From: Cheiracanthium punctorium
Taxonomy: Eukaryota; Arthropoda; Arachnida; Araneae; Cheiracanthiidae
NCBI GenBank assembly: GCA_038373885.1
Contig: JAWZYV010001796.1
Coordinates: 583,501-647,500 of the forward strand
Direction: 5' to 3'
Length of the DNA stretch: 64,000 nt
This document shows positions 10,751-22,900 of the stretch, one piece after another. The notes beneath the pieces were generated by a model. It was not told the DNA's origin and did no database searches. It was given only the letters and a program-made list of their open reading frames with translations. The position numbers were made by a program, and so were the translations under genes. Position 1 is the stretch's first letter, and every line of letters starts with the position of its first letter.

Positions 10751-12180
10751 GATATTCTGCTATTTGAAATGAAACAAAATTGATATATGTTATTAAAGAT
10801 TACAAGATGAATCTTTCCATCAAAATTAGTGTCTGTATCGTTAATAATGCTTCTACGAGAGCACTGAAAATAATTCCAATACAATATGGTCAATGGCAGT
10901 TTAGAGACAGGCATCCATTTAAAGCATATAATACTATCCTGCAATATAATTAGCTAATAATCAATCGGCGATCGTGTGCCTCCCTCTAAAGTTGCGCCAA
11001 GAGCCGCCAATATTGGCGAATTTTTGCGTTTAATACATGGAGGCAGACCAAAAGTGTTTTATTACATCAAGGTTCGCGAAAAGTTGTTTAAAGAGTATTT
11101 TGTAGAAATTGGTTAATTTCAAACAAATGTCCAAACTAATTGTATGATTATTCAGAAAGATTGAGGAATACTGTCCGTGACATTCTAACGGTTATTTCAT
11201 TGCATCAAGCTACGTTGTTACATTATTAAATGATAAAAGTAACAAGAGTTGCCAGGGGGAGGGGAGGGTCGAGTCCCAAAGTTTATTGTGTTCTTTAAAG
11301 CAAGACAAAATTGTGGAAAAAAGAGAGAAACACCCTCTCTCCCCACATTTTCTTCGAGACATACACATATTCTTTGAGATCAAGTGACACACTGGATGTT
11401 CACAAGTAACAAAATGTAGGCGTTTTTCGAAGTCAGCTGGCACTGATTGGCCATGTCGTTTGCACCGGGGATGAAGCTCGGGAAGATTTACTTCGGTCAA
11501 CAAAGAAACGCTCGAAGGGAAATATAGGGCTAGATTCAAACGAAACGCGAACAATTCTTTCCGAAACGTACGTTTTTCCTCTCACAGTTCTATCACTTTG
11601 CCAATCGACGGCAAATGCGTATTTCAAATGAAACGCACAAGAACTTTTGAATTTTGTGGTTTGGCAGAACGAAAATTTATCGCAGATCTTTAATGGCGCC
11701 AGATGTCAATCATGTGGCGCCATCTTTCTATCATAAATTTTAAAAATTGTAGTGATACCTGCTTAGATATATATTTTTAATTATTAAATATATTCGCTTA
11801 TTATATATATTCGCTTAAACTGCATAAAACTGTTCGCCTAAACTGCATAAAATAGTTCCTATATAATCTAATGTTGCACATTTTCTAAATTGTAATTATT
11901 TCTTTTTTCTTGCGAGATTTTAAATGAAAATGGCTTTGACAACCAACTAGATATTTCATAAATTTATGCTCACAGTTAGAAGACGAAGTTCTTCGCTATG
12001 CTCTTTGTGTAATGTTGTTTCTGGCAAGTGTTTCACCTACAAAAAGCTGATACATTAACATTGAAAAACTTTTCACCTTTTAATTACTCTCTGTCGCCGA
12101 GCATGAAAAGATGAAAAGGTACATTGTTCCCTGAATTCAAGGAATGTGATCTAAAACTATAAGTGATAAAAAAGAAATGG
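10751..12180. other. Stretch without recognisable genes
   Basis: No gene is supported. A small inverted repeat of two TGGCGCCA blocks lies at 11692-11725. The segment 11380-11700 is less A+T-rich but shows no conserved motif that I recognise. Confidence 0.5.
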
Positions 12181-12541
12181 TGGGTATAGGACCGTTGTCC
12201 TATTTATAGGACAGTTAGAAAACACGTGTCAGATGTCTGTAATATTTATTCTTTTCGTGGTTATTCTTAATGTTTTGAACAACACTGAGGATCCACTAAA
12301 AATTACTTATGTTTGTTCAAGGAAAAAAAGAATTATTATGTAATGACTCATAGCTATGAAATTTTTTTGCGGCAAATTTAAAGGTATTTTTTTCATTATT
12401 TTTTTTTCCAAATTTCATTTATTCTTTTTTATATATCAAATTTTGCCTATTTGCGGTTATTTTCGTGAAGTTTTATGTCGATTTTATTTTATCCGTATTT
12501 AATTTAACTGTCCTATAAATGGGACGACGGTCCAGTATGGG
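12181..12541. mobile_element. piggyBac-like MITE, about 360 bp
   Basis: The left end (GGGTATAGGACCGTTGTCC and on to TTTATAGGACAGTTA) and the reversed right end (CCCATACTGGACCGTCGTCC and on to the same TTTATAGGACAG block) form inverted repeats of about 40 bases. TTAA is present at the right end (12542-12545) and decayed at the left. TTAA targeting with CCC-starting ends is typical of piggyBac-class elements. Confidence 0.6.
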
Positions 12542-12689
12542 TTAAGAAAAAAAGCATGCCCTTTGGAACGAAGACGCAGTTTCTGATAGTGGATAATTAA
12601 AACAAAACATTAGCTTGAACAATAATAATTTAACACATCGAAGTCATTACACATATTGTTGAATTCTACAAATTATAACGTCAAAAATA

Positions 12690-13007
12690 GTGCATTTGAC
12701 ATTGAAACTTTTAGGGATAAACATGCACAATCAAGACTTAGGCTTTATGATTTCGACTTTCACAACAGTGAATATGATGAATGCTTTCAGCCTTTTATTA
12801 GCTTGCACATGTCTTGCTGCAACACTGTGGTACGAGAACATCCTGATGAAGGAGATTGCGGCAAGAAAAATATACGAATCTGCTTTCTGCATGTACATCC
12901 TTGTTCCTCCAACAATTCACAAATACGGGCAATTATGTGTTGTTCTTAAAATTTGCAATGAACTCTTCCTTTGTCCGAATATACATCTTGCATATCTACA
13001 AATTTAG
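12690..13007 (+). CDS. Hypothetical open frame, possible exon or chance
   Basis: A 105-codon open frame contains one hydrophobic stretch (MMNAFSLLLACTCLAATLW) able to span a membrane, followed by a mixed segment. A possible 3' splice signal (AACTTTTAG) lies just inside its start. I recognise no family. A chemoreceptor-like exon is conceivable, but the frame is no longer than other chance frames in this window and nothing around it supports a gene. Confidence 0.1.
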   Translation: MHLTLKLLGINMHNQDLGFMISTFTTVNMMNAFSLLLACTCLAATLWYENILMKEIAARKIYESAFCMYILVPPTIHKYGQLCVVLKICNELFLCPNIHLAYLQI

Positions 13008-13377
13008 ATCGTTAGTACGAATGTTTCACTAGCAAAGAATGATATAGACGGCGAAAATTGAACATTTAAGAACATGCTATGTAATCTCACAGCAGTTCTG
13101 TATTTTACCGTTGAATAACAACAATATGCCTCTGGTGAATTCAAACAAAACAAGAGCAAAATTTAATCAAACCACTGAAAATTATCATTCTACATACAAT
13201 TGAAGAAATACCATAAAAAGGAAACGTGTTCTTTTGTGGGAAAAATGTTCAAGTTCTATCGCGAAATGCAAGTGGCAGGCTTGTTTCGAGGACTTTATAA
13301 GGGGTTCCAAAGCGTCGCCACTGTACATCATTAGAAAACCGACTTGAACGCCAGACCGTTAAATCGTCTGCCGTGTG

Positions 13378-13450
13378 ATAGTGTCGAATCTGGGACCTTC
13401 ACACTTCAGCCGTCTACCATTCTGAGGATGTTATCCAATCGGCCACGGCG
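13378..13450 (-). repeat. tRNA-derived SINE-like segment
   Basis: Read on the minus strand, GTGGCCGATTGGATAAC (13446-13430) resembles an A box and CCCAGATTCGACAC (13394-13381) resembles a B box, about 35 bases apart. It does not fold as a full tRNA. Confidence 0.45.
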
Positions 13451-13571
13451 CGTGGTTAGAAACGAAGTGACGGATGACTGTCATACTAACACGAGGATCA
13501 TTGTTGACAAGCTCTGCCTCCAACAATGGAAAACTTTAAAAGGGTGCATTTGACAACTTGTATACTAGCAT

Positions 13572-13752
13572 GGGATTCCGGCATTGTCTTGCAGGGGCAA
13601 TCAACGGAATTCCGGCATTGTCTTGCATAGGGCAATCAACGGAATCCCGGCATTGCCTTGCAGGGGCAATCAACGGAATTCCGGCATTGTCTTGCATTGG
13701 GCAATCAACGGAATTCCGGCATTGTCTTGCATTAGGCAATCAACGGAATCCC
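13572..13752. repeat. Minisatellite, five 34/35-bp units in a 69-bp dimer pattern
   Basis: The units start at 13572, 13606, 13641, 13675 and 13710, with lengths 34, 35, 34, 35 and 35 and a partial sixth at 13745. All read GGAATYCCGGCATTGYCTTG-, then an internal variant and GGCAATCAAC. Units 1 and 3 carry CAGGGGC, while 2, 4 and 5 carry CATNGGGC or CATTAGGC, so the array is built of 69-bp dimers. Because 69 is divisible by 3, the array opens repeated 23-residue frames on both strands. These are not genes. Confidence 0.95.
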
Positions 13753-13887
13753 GCAGATCAAAACAAGTTTTTGCTTAAGCACCAGAACGGTTCTAGTTCG
13801 GTTATGTAGTGGGTTGGGAGGGTTCGACTAGTTACGCCGGACTGGCAAGCGTGCAGTTGAGACTCGTTCGCTCGTTAATACATTTAA

Positions 13888-14110
13888 CTAGCTGCGCACC
13901 CGTTCTCCGCACGGTGGGAAACGCATATTTTCCTTACACATATATAATTCGAATTAAACCTAATAATGCGGAATCTCAAAACGTGAAGACTAAAAGTTGA
14001 CGTCATGAGTGCAAATTTTAGACTATTGCAACAGGACACAAAAACTACGTCAATGTGACTGGTGATCAAAAAAGAAAGAACTTTATGGTATGCAGACAAA
14101 ACTTTTCTCT
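13888..14110 (-). mobile_element. Helitron-like 3' end
   Basis: On the minus strand the sequence ends CTAG at 13891-13888, followed by T, with the hairpin CCGT-GCGGAGA-ACGG about 10 bases before it. It matches the terminus at 4839 closely. The 5' end of this copy is not found, so the right limit is approximate. Confidence 0.5.
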
Positions 14111-14549
14111 GTCGAAAAATGCCTGATTTCTACATCACATAATTCTCTTTGTGAGGTTTAATTTATAGCATTAATATATAGTATATACCACATAAATAAC
14201 ATTACATGATGTTGACAACAATTTTATCTTGCATTTTTCAAAGCGTGGACAATGCATTAGCGCAGTTATGTTACACACGACTTTATTAAATTTTACCTAA
14301 ATTAAAAAACCTACATGAAACAATGAATGCATCATTTACGTTAAAAAGCCAAAAATGTACCCTGCTCCGGTGAAAATCATGTCGCTTTTGTAAATGAAAA
14401 CGTTCGTGATGTAACTTCTGAGAAAAAACTTATTACCCTTATTGAACTCTTAATGCAGTATCACACTTGTTACATAAAAGTGACGTTTATCTCACTGTCA
14501 ATTCGCAATAAATAAATAACTAATTTCATTTTTCAGTTTTTACAGATCA

Positions 14550-14879
14550 CAGTTGACCCCTTTATAACATGGTTCTACAACACGAATTCTTAGAACACGA
14601 CGAAAACATTACGATTGTTTTTCGTGTAACACGTTAAAAGAGACTCGTACAACACGGTAAAATGAGACTATGTTCTGATATTATGACGCCTTAGCTCTTG
14701 TAATTAACATTCCTTTTGAATGGCAACACCAAACATCATTGCATTTTTACGGAGTGCAAATAAGTTTTGCCGCGATTAAACCGCGCAGTCCGCACTCCAG
14801 GTGGAGTATAGCGCAGGACCCGTACAATACGGATTCTCATAACACAGAACGTATCTACCGTGTTATAGAGAATTTACTG
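14550..14879. mobile_element. pogo/Tigger-like MITE
   Basis: The left end CAGTTGACCCCTTTATAACA and the reversed right end CAGTAAATTCTCTATAACAC form inverted terminal repeats. The interior repeats the motif AACACGGT several times. The right flank is TA and the left flank CA, as if one TA had mutated. No coding capacity remains. Confidence 0.55.
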
Positions 14880-14939
14880 TAGTCGCATAGTGTCAAATTC
14901 AATAGTTAAGAAAATTCTGGGATGCCGTATTTAGTAATA

Positions 14940-16446
14940 CACTCATGTCCATAAATTAAGGATAATTCAGAATCACACAGAAATTGATCTCTAAAATAAA
15001 AATTTCACCTGTGGAATGATCACACACATCTTGAAGAAGAATATGTAAATTACAGGAAACCACCAGATGGCGTGGATGGTACGTCACAATGACGAGAATG
15101 TAAGAGAGGGGTATATAAGGAATGGTGGCAAAGAAGTAAAATTGTTCACAAGCGCTGTGAAAGCCTTTCAGTGCAAAAACCGCATAGTTATGGCACAAAG
15201 GAGGCATTTGGATGATGTTTTACGTGGCAGAATTATCGGACGACTGGAATATGGACGTACCCAGCTGGAAGTATCCGAGGAAATTGGAATCGCCCAGAGT
15301 GTCATCTCCAGGCTTTGGCAACGATTCCAAGATGATGGTAATGTTAGTCAGACGTTACAGCACAGGTCGCCCCCGAGTTACAACGCCGAATGAGGACCGC
15401 TATTTGGCAGTTACTGCCAAAAGAAACAGACGGAGTACAGCATCAGACCTGTCTCGTCAGCTCTCTTCAGCTACCGGTACGACAGTTTCAAGGCAGACCG
15501 TGTACAGACGCTTAGGGCACATTGGTCTATATGCTCGTAGGCCTGTCAGATGTGTTCCACTTACCTCAACTCACTGTCGCCTGTGATTAACCTGGAGTAG
15601 AGAGCATGCATTGTGGACAACCGCAACAGTGGTCTTGTGTGATTTTTTCCGACGAGTCCAGGTTTAGTTTGGAGTCTGATTCTCGCCGGACATTCATCTG
15701 GAGAGCGCCAGGTACCCGTTACCACCAAGAGAACACCATTGAAAGACACCGTTACGGTGGTGCAGGATGGCTCGTTTGGGGAGGAATTATTCTTGGTTCC
15801 AGAACTGACCTGCATGTTCAGAGTGTAACGATGACAGGCCACATCTATCGGGATGTCATTCTGGAACAACATGTACGTTTGTTTCGGGGCGCCATGGGTG
15901 CTGAATTTGTGTTTATGGATGACAACGCCCGTCCTCACCGTGCAAACATTGTAGACGAATGCCTTCAATCGGAGGATATCACCCGTATGCATTGGCCAGC
16001 ATACTCACAGGACTTGAATCCAATAGAGCATGTGTGAGATATGCTTGGCCGACGAATTGCAGCCCGTCAACCCCCTCCCACCAGTCTACCGGAACTTCGG
16101 AGTCCATTGCTTGATGAGTGGTGTAATATTCCCCAAGATCAGATTGATCATTTGATACTCAGCATGCCTAGGCGTTGTCAGGCCTGTATTGCATCGTCCG
16201 GGAGACATACTCCGTATTAACCATCCTACTAACCATGTTATACTGTTTTTTGTAAATAGGTTCTTTTTTGAAATTTGGTCAAGGGAGTAAAACTTGCAAT
16301 TTTTATTAATTATGTCAAACATATAGCATCTTTTTTGCTCTTTACTTTTTGTTTAATAAATAGACTTTACAAATAAGTCAAATTTGTTTTGCTTCTTTCT
16401 CTTTCTTTGCCCGAACTTCATTATCCTTAATTTATGGACATGAGTG
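14940..16446 (+). mobile_element. Tc1-like DNA transposon, copy 2, complete
   Basis: The element is 1507 bp, bounded by TA at 14938-14939 and 16447-16448. Perfect 27-bp terminal inverted repeats lie at 14940-14966 and 16420-16446 (outer bases CACTCATGTCCATAAATTAA). A single transposase gene occupies 15190-16220. Copy 1 of the same family lies at the left window edge in the opposite orientation. The intact ends mean it could still be mobilised in trans by a related transposase. Confidence 0.95.
15190..16220 (+). pseudogene. Tc1-like transposase (DD34E) pseudogene
   Basis: The start ATG at 15190 opens MAQRRHLDDVLRGRIIGRLE. Residues 1-110 or so form the paired-type DNA-binding half, with a GRPRVT linker followed by RQTVYRRL. 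The catalytic half shows FSDESRF (first Asp), FMDDNARPH (second Asp) and SQDLNPIEH (Glu), with 34 residues between the second Asp and the Glu. The gene is broken by one extra C near 15348, a TGA replacing an Arg codon near 15584 (CGA in copy 1), an extra A near 15618 and a TGA in place of Trp after PIEHV near 16035. The total length, about 340 codons, is normal for Tc1. Two of the lesions are CpG-type or G-to-A changes, as expected from ageing without selection. Confidence 0.93.
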
Positions 16447-16615
16447 TATTTCATCTTACCTTGGTGGCCGAAATTTATTAAAACCAAATATTCGAACTGT
16501 ATCAAAAATAAAATTTAATAAAAGTAAAATTTTTAATTTTGTATAACCCTCAGAACAACTTCGGAGTTTGCCATCTATGACGGTTTCTCATGACGTGACA
16601 ACTTATGCTTGCGTA

Positions 16616-16776
16616 CAGTGGCGTAGCCAAGGAGGGGATAGGGTGTCACAACCCCCCAATCGGAATTTTTTGCCATACAAAATGTATATTCTTCACTCCC
16701 TTATCGCACACACGTGTACATATATGTGAGTTGCGGTAGTCGTAACATTCCCATGAAAAATTTCTGGCTACTCCTG
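16616..16776. mobile_element. Small hAT-like MITE
   Basis: The ends are CAGTGGCGTAGCCAAGGA on the left and, reversed, CAGGAGTAGCCAGAAA on the right. The flanks share only part of an 8-base duplication (CTTGCGTA versus CTTAATCA), so the insertion is old or the assignment uncertain. Confidence 0.4.
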
Positions 16777-17319
16777 CTTAATCAATATACTTCAGGATCG
16801 GAATCTCCGCGGTAAAAAAATGGTCTAAAAAATATGACACCGGAAAATTCTCATTAACACAATGGGGTTACACAAGTACGCGTCGGACATACGCTCTTGC
16901 TTCCGGAGGAGCAAATACATTAGAGGGTATGTGCTGCTCCGGATAATCTGCCAGCAAAACAGCAAAAATGACGTAAAAAATGACATCCACACTCGAAGGA
17001 AATAAAATTAAAGGTATGTAGAATTGCATAAAAACTTCGATTATTTTTAAGGTGCAAGTCTGTTACAGTTTTATTTGTTTCACAATTGATGCGTTTTCAC
17101 TTTTTCGATTCTTAAAAGCTGTAGAAATGAGTGGTTTCACATAATTGTAAAATTTAAGAACTTAAGTGGCAACAATGGATTCCATTGCTACGGAAACTAT
17201 AGCAATGTTAAAAATAGAACATGAAATGAGTTATTCATGTTTACTTTGCTAGAACTGCAATATTGGCGAAATTAACACCGCCAGTCGATGGCAAATAGCA
17301 CAAACCACAAAATTAAACT
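16777..17319. other. Stretch without recognisable features
   Basis: No gene or bounded repeat is seen. Confidence 0.5.
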
Positions 17320-18567
17320 TGACACTAAAGGCAATACGCAATACTTTGTTTGGCGGAATTAAAAAAATATATATATCTATGCATACGCTAGTGACATCGG
17401 CTCATCTCAATTGTGGAATGGAATTAATAATACGTACAGAGCTGCACTACATTTGAATATTTTTTGCCAACTTTGCTAAGAAATGTACTAAAGTAGGAAT
17501 CAACATACATTTCAATTCGTAAAACAAAAAATATATTAGATAGTATTAATTACGCCTTTCTAACAGCTTCTAGTAAAAGAAACTTCCGTAGCGCTGCTTT
17601 AACAAATAAGAATCAATTATTTATTACACAGTACTTCGATCGCCAAAATGCCAACATACACCATTTTGGGAGATTTTTTTGTTTTCAGGGAATCATTCGA
17701 AGCATTGATTTAACAGCAATCAAAATGAGAAATAATTATCTATCATTTATATGGTTCGATCTGCAAAATTTAATGCAGCCTTATTATTGATAAGTAGCAG
17801 TTATTAAAATTATTATTAACTATAACGGGTTTTAATCACCGTTAACTACCATTTACAAAATGCGAGAATTTCAATTTTCTGAAATTTGGCGGAATTCCTC
17901 TAACTTAAATAAGTTTACTTACTTTGGTGAAAATTCTATAGATCGTTTAAAATCGATTTAATAACTGCATTATTTCTATATGAAAAATCGAAGAATAGCG
18001 CCGTAAAACTTATACTTGTTATTAAAAATACTATTTCGTTACGCTCTCAGTAATTTGCGCCAAGCCCAAAACTGTACAAATCGATAGAACCTACTACTTT
18101 CTCAAAATCGCCAAATGAGCCATTTTTTTTCGGCCAAACTAAAAAACATATATATTAGTCTCGGAAATCTCTCAATCCCTTATTCTTTTACACATAAAAA
18201 ACATTGAATTCCAGCTCTGATTTAACATGAACGCAATATTTTAATTAAAAAATAACTTTGTAAATAATCTAAACAGAAAAAAAATCATTATTCTTTTATT
18301 TTTACTGCAGGAGTCTAAATAATTTAATAAAATAGCCAAACATATCAACCTCGATGCTTATTTCTCACATTTTCATTACAGGGGTTACAATCGCGGTGTT
18401 GCGGAGAGCAAAAATTAGTGTTTTTGACGGGTTTTTTTTATCAATATCTCCTAAACTAATTCGAATTTCGATATTTAAATTAGCGGAGGTTCTTTCTCGA
18501 AATTTTCTGAATTCGTGGATACCTCGTTCAAAACTCAACTCCCAGCCGTTTAGGAGGAGATGATGTT

Positions 18568-18598
<31 letters not shown>

Positions 18599-18680
18599 GA
18601 CGCGCACAGATTTTAAGGGCTGAAAAACCATTCTTATTCACCTCCAAAAGCAAAGAAAAAAGAAAAGAATTCCGATTTTA
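17320..18680 (-). mobile_element. Helitron-like copy A of a head-to-tail pair
   Basis: This aligns throughout with 18681-19977 (for example CATACGCT, GGAATCAACATACATTT, GCCAACATACACCATTTTG and TCAACTCCCAGCCGTTT), with substitutions and small indels. On the minus strand it begins in a (GT)n and GTCTGTCTG region near 18610, as Helitron 5' regions in this window do. It carries the same internal blocks as the element at 4839-6726. The exact junction with copy B lies between about 18610 and 18690. No 3' CTAG plus hairpin was found on the left, so this end may be truncated. Confidence 0.55.
18568..18600 (+). repeat. (AC)n microsatellite
   Basis: About 13 AC repeats are followed by AGACAGACGCGC. 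Copy B has only the AGACAGACAGAC part at the homologous place, so the tract expanded after the copies separated. Confidence 0.9.
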
Positions 18681-19977
18681 TTACACCTTGTTCGGTGGGA
18701 TTAAAAAAAAATATCCAAGCATACGCTCATAATATCGACTCATTCCAAACGTGGAATGTAATTAGCAGCACAAACGTGAGAACACTATTAAACACAGCGT
18801 TACACTATATTTGAATATTTATCGCCAGCTTTGCTAAGAAAGGTAAAGTAGGAATCAACATACATTTTAATTTGTAAAGCAAAAAATTTATTAGACAGTA
18901 TTAGTTATATGCCATTCTAACAGTTACCAGAAAAAGAAATTTCCGTAGCACTGCTTTAACGAATAAGAATCAATGATTTTTTACACATTCGATTGCCAAA
19001 GTGCCAACATACACCATTTTGCGAGATTTTTTTCAAGGAATCATTCGAAGCATTGAAATAACGGCAACCAAAATGGGAAATAGTAATCTATCACTCATAT
19101 GGTTTGATCGCCAAAGTACAACATATACTTGAAAAGGAGCAGTATTTTAAATTATTAAGTATGTGTTAATGTATTTTATTCATCGTTAACTATGATGTAC
19201 AAAATGCGAGAATTTCAATTACCTTAAATTTGGCGGAATTCCCCCTCCCTTTAATCAATTTACTTAATTTGGTGAAAATTCTCAAGTTAGATCGTTTAAA
19301 TTCGCCTTAATAACTGCATTATTTCTGCACTAATCACTGCTAAATTAAAAAAAATTAAAGCTAAACTCTAATAAAACCTACACTTGTTTTTAAAAATACT
19401 ATTTCGGTACGCTCTCAGTAAATTACGCCAAGCTTAAAACTGTGCAAATCGGTAGAACCTACTCCTTTCTCAAAATCGCCAAATCAGCCATTTTTTCCCT
19501 CCAAACTAAAAAATATACATATTAGTCTCGGAAATCTCCTAATCCCTTATTCTTTTACACACAAAAAACATTGAATTCCTGCTCTGATTTCACATGCATG
19601 CAATACTTTAATTAAAAATAACTTTGTAAATAATCTAAACAGAAAAAAAATCATTATTTTTTTATTTTTACTGCAGGAGTCTAAATCATTTAATAAAATA
19701 GCCAAACATGGCAACCTCGATGCTTATTTCTCACTTTTTTGACTGCAGGGGTTACAATTGCGGAATTACGGAGATCAAAAATTAGCGTTTTTGACGGTTT
19801 TTTTATCAATATCTTCTAAAAAAATTCGAATTTCGAAATTTAAGTTAGCGGAAGACCTTCCTCGGAATTTTCCGAATCTGTGGACACCTCGATCGAAACT
19901 CAACTCCCAGCCGTTTCGGAGGAGATGATGTTACATACAGACAGACAGACGCGTACAGATTTTAATAGTATAGAAGA
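18681..19977 (-). mobile_element. Helitron-like copy B of a head-to-tail pair
   Basis: Read on the minus strand it starts TCTTCTATACTATTAAAATC at 19977 after an A. A GTCTGTCTGTCTGTATG run follows, then the interior shared with copy A. The TC start, TGTCTG tract and lack of inverted repeats fit a Helitron 5' end. No helicase gene is present. Confidence 0.55.
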
Positions 19978-22900
19978 TTACAATGAATGATTAATGTATA
20001 GTTGAATTTCACTAAAAGATTGTTTGATTTCAACTGCAGGTTCGTGGGCAACGAGGAGATGCCCGAAGATTTTTAGGGGAAAATAGGGAATGATCATCTT
20101 GGAAGTTATAAGCAGGATCTACGTTACTGAAAATTAATAAAACGCCGAATTATCGGAAACGGAACTGATTTCTCGAAATACTTGCTGATAAAATTTAAAA
20201 ATATAGAATCTGTAGAAAAAACTGTGTCATAAAATACAGCATTTTCCTAATTGATTTTATCCAGCCAAAATAGATTTATTTACATTAAAATTCCTAGAAC
20301 AATTACGAATGGGTTTTTATATCGATGTTTTACATAAACTATTAACTTAGCGGAGAGTCCAAATGAAAGGATCTACGATTCGCGTTAACATAAAATTAAC
20401 AGAAAAGTATAAATAAATATTTAAGGAAATGTGTAACAATGAAATAATGTAATTTTTGCGATTCTTCCATTCAACACCTTCGTGAAATGTTATTGTTACG
20501 TAATGAACCAGAATTGCTAAAGAAAATTTTTACAGACTTTTCTTATGCAAAGGTGAACGTATAAAGCATTTCAAAATTGCACTAATTTTCTCCTGCTGAC
20601 TCTTCTGAGCGGCAACAGTTGCATTTATATTTCTAGACGAGACATTTCTTTCTATCATTCATGAGCTTAGCTTACCCCTACTTAAACACCCATTTCCTCA
20701 CTGCATTCCAGTAAAAATGAGTCTTTCAAAAGAAGCATTTCTTTTCGGAAACCAACACTGATATCTGAATAAAAGTTTGGCGCCATTATATGAAAACTCA
20801 GCTAGAGAGCAGAGGTCTGTCTCTTTCCGCAGTTTAACAAAAATGCTGAAGATATCCCAACTGAAAAAATTCTGGATGTGGCATTTCAGTTTGTGCAAGC
20901 AAGCAACAACAAGGAAGTAGCAATTTCACCGGCCGAATAGAGGCGCATTATGCCGATATCATACACATAATTTAGAGTTTATTCACGTCTTACGCCACTC
21001 GTTAATAAATCTTCAAGCTTTAACTTTGATGAGTTAAGAAGTAGAATAAGAGCAGTTAAGAAGCAGAAGCTTTAACTTATTCTCTTTCAGATGTGCCGTA
21101 CATAACTGTCACGACAGCAGTTCGCCTTAGGCGTACATCGTTCCCTCTTGGCAGTGGGTCTTTGAATGCCTCCGTGTAGTCCAGTGTTTCGCACACTTTC
21201 GCAAAGCGCTGGCCCATAGAAGGAAGGGAACGAATAAATGCACTAAAGATTAACCGCTGCTGTTAGGTCTTTGGAAATATGGGATCTAAAAGTTTAATCA
21301 TATGTTCACTGTCAATGGAAGCTCAAATAAGATCGTATTTTAGAGTACTTTATAATCCGTGTGTTTGAAAGAATTTATATTGCTTGTTGAATATTAGCTT
21401 TTGCCAATATTTTTCAACTTTATTCATTTTGTTTAGGCGTTAAAACTCGTTCTTATATACTCCCTTAACTTTGTCATTTTAAATTCGGTGATATGGATTC
21501 ATACGAAAGGATTAAAATTTTCAAATAAAAATAAACGAAATTAATAATGATTCACAAGACTGCCCTGAAGAACATTGTCCAATAAATACCTGAGTAGTAT
21601 TAACCTTATAAATGTGCCTTTTAACGAAAATATCGTGAAATGAATACCATCATTGCAAAATCTATCTGTTGGAAATTTAATTTACAGAAAAAAAACTATG
21701 AAAAAAATCTAATAACCCTAATACTATCTGTATAGAAGAAATGTTCTCAAGGGGGATCTCTCAATGTTTATCTTCTGATTAACGTCGAATAGACTGACAT
21801 AGCTCAGTGTCACTCTTTCCAGTTATCAGTAAGATATAGTTGCAGGCAAAGTTTCAGACCTCTTTTGTTAAAACTGAGTTTTATTGTCACATTAATGATT
21901 AACAGTTTGAATTAATTTCTGTTGCGTAAAGGGAATCAGCCAAAAATTACAAGGATCATCCAATAAAAAACAGGATTTTTGTTAAAGAATATATTAGGAG
22001 ATGTTGAAAACAGGATACGTGGTACAGAACATAAGATTAACATACATAAATTTAGTACCAGCTGATGCATATTTAGACAGATATTGAGTCCCTATAGTCA
22101 GACGAAGAGACAGAAAATTAAAGTCATAAACACTTTTCAACTTTATTGGAAAGTAATAACAATAAAAGTGAATGATGTGGAAAGTGTCGATTATACGTGT
22201 CGATTATACGTGTCGAAATTAAGTGTCGTTAATCTTTCCCAGTTTGCACAACTACCCGTTTGCTTTCATCGGCGCAAAGACGCGACGGCGGAAATCCAAC
22301 TTCTTCTATGCACTGATTCTTAGGATGCTTCTAAGGATCTTGTTCGAGGCAGGCGTGCTAGGCCTATTATGAAAATTATGGGATACCATAAAAAAAAAAT
22401 ACCGAAGACTGAATTTTTCTAGAGATTTTGTGTTATTTAATACAGCTTTCCCGGTTATTTGTTGAATGGATCTTGTATTTCTTAGGTTCTCCGGTTAGGA
22501 CATTAAATAAAAAATTAAGAATATAACGAATAATCAGAATATAACGGAAGATATAAGGAATTATTAAAGATAATGAAATTCACAGCGGGAAATAAAAATC
22601 AACGAACAGTCAAAAGAATAGTACGGAAGAAACAATAAGAATAAAAATAAACTTCCGTTATTTTTTATGACAGTTTTTAAAATTAACTTTTAGAAGTATA
22701 AATTACTGTACAAAAACCGATTGCCAGAAGCGTAATACAGAAGTAACATACCGATATTATTCATTAGATAATGTTATTATATTCCATTAGTAATTTTGAT
22801 AAACGCGATATTTCAATTTATCAGTATCTACATAGACGTTACAAAAAGTAAATAATCCAACCCCTCTGCCCTCAGTTAACAGGTTTGCAGCTCGGCTCAG

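Noticed and set aside
11210..11627. Two overlapping minus-strand open frames of 114 and 64 codons
   Set aside because: There is no recognisable motif, the protein texture is poor, and no splice or promoter context was found.
13572..13752. CRISPR-like array
   Set aside because: The units are contiguous 34/35-bp tandem repeats without unique spacers, and the DNA is eukaryotic.
13536..13809. Repeated-peptide open frames over the minisatellite on both strands
   Set aside because: The frames follow from the 69-bp dimer length; there is no gene context.
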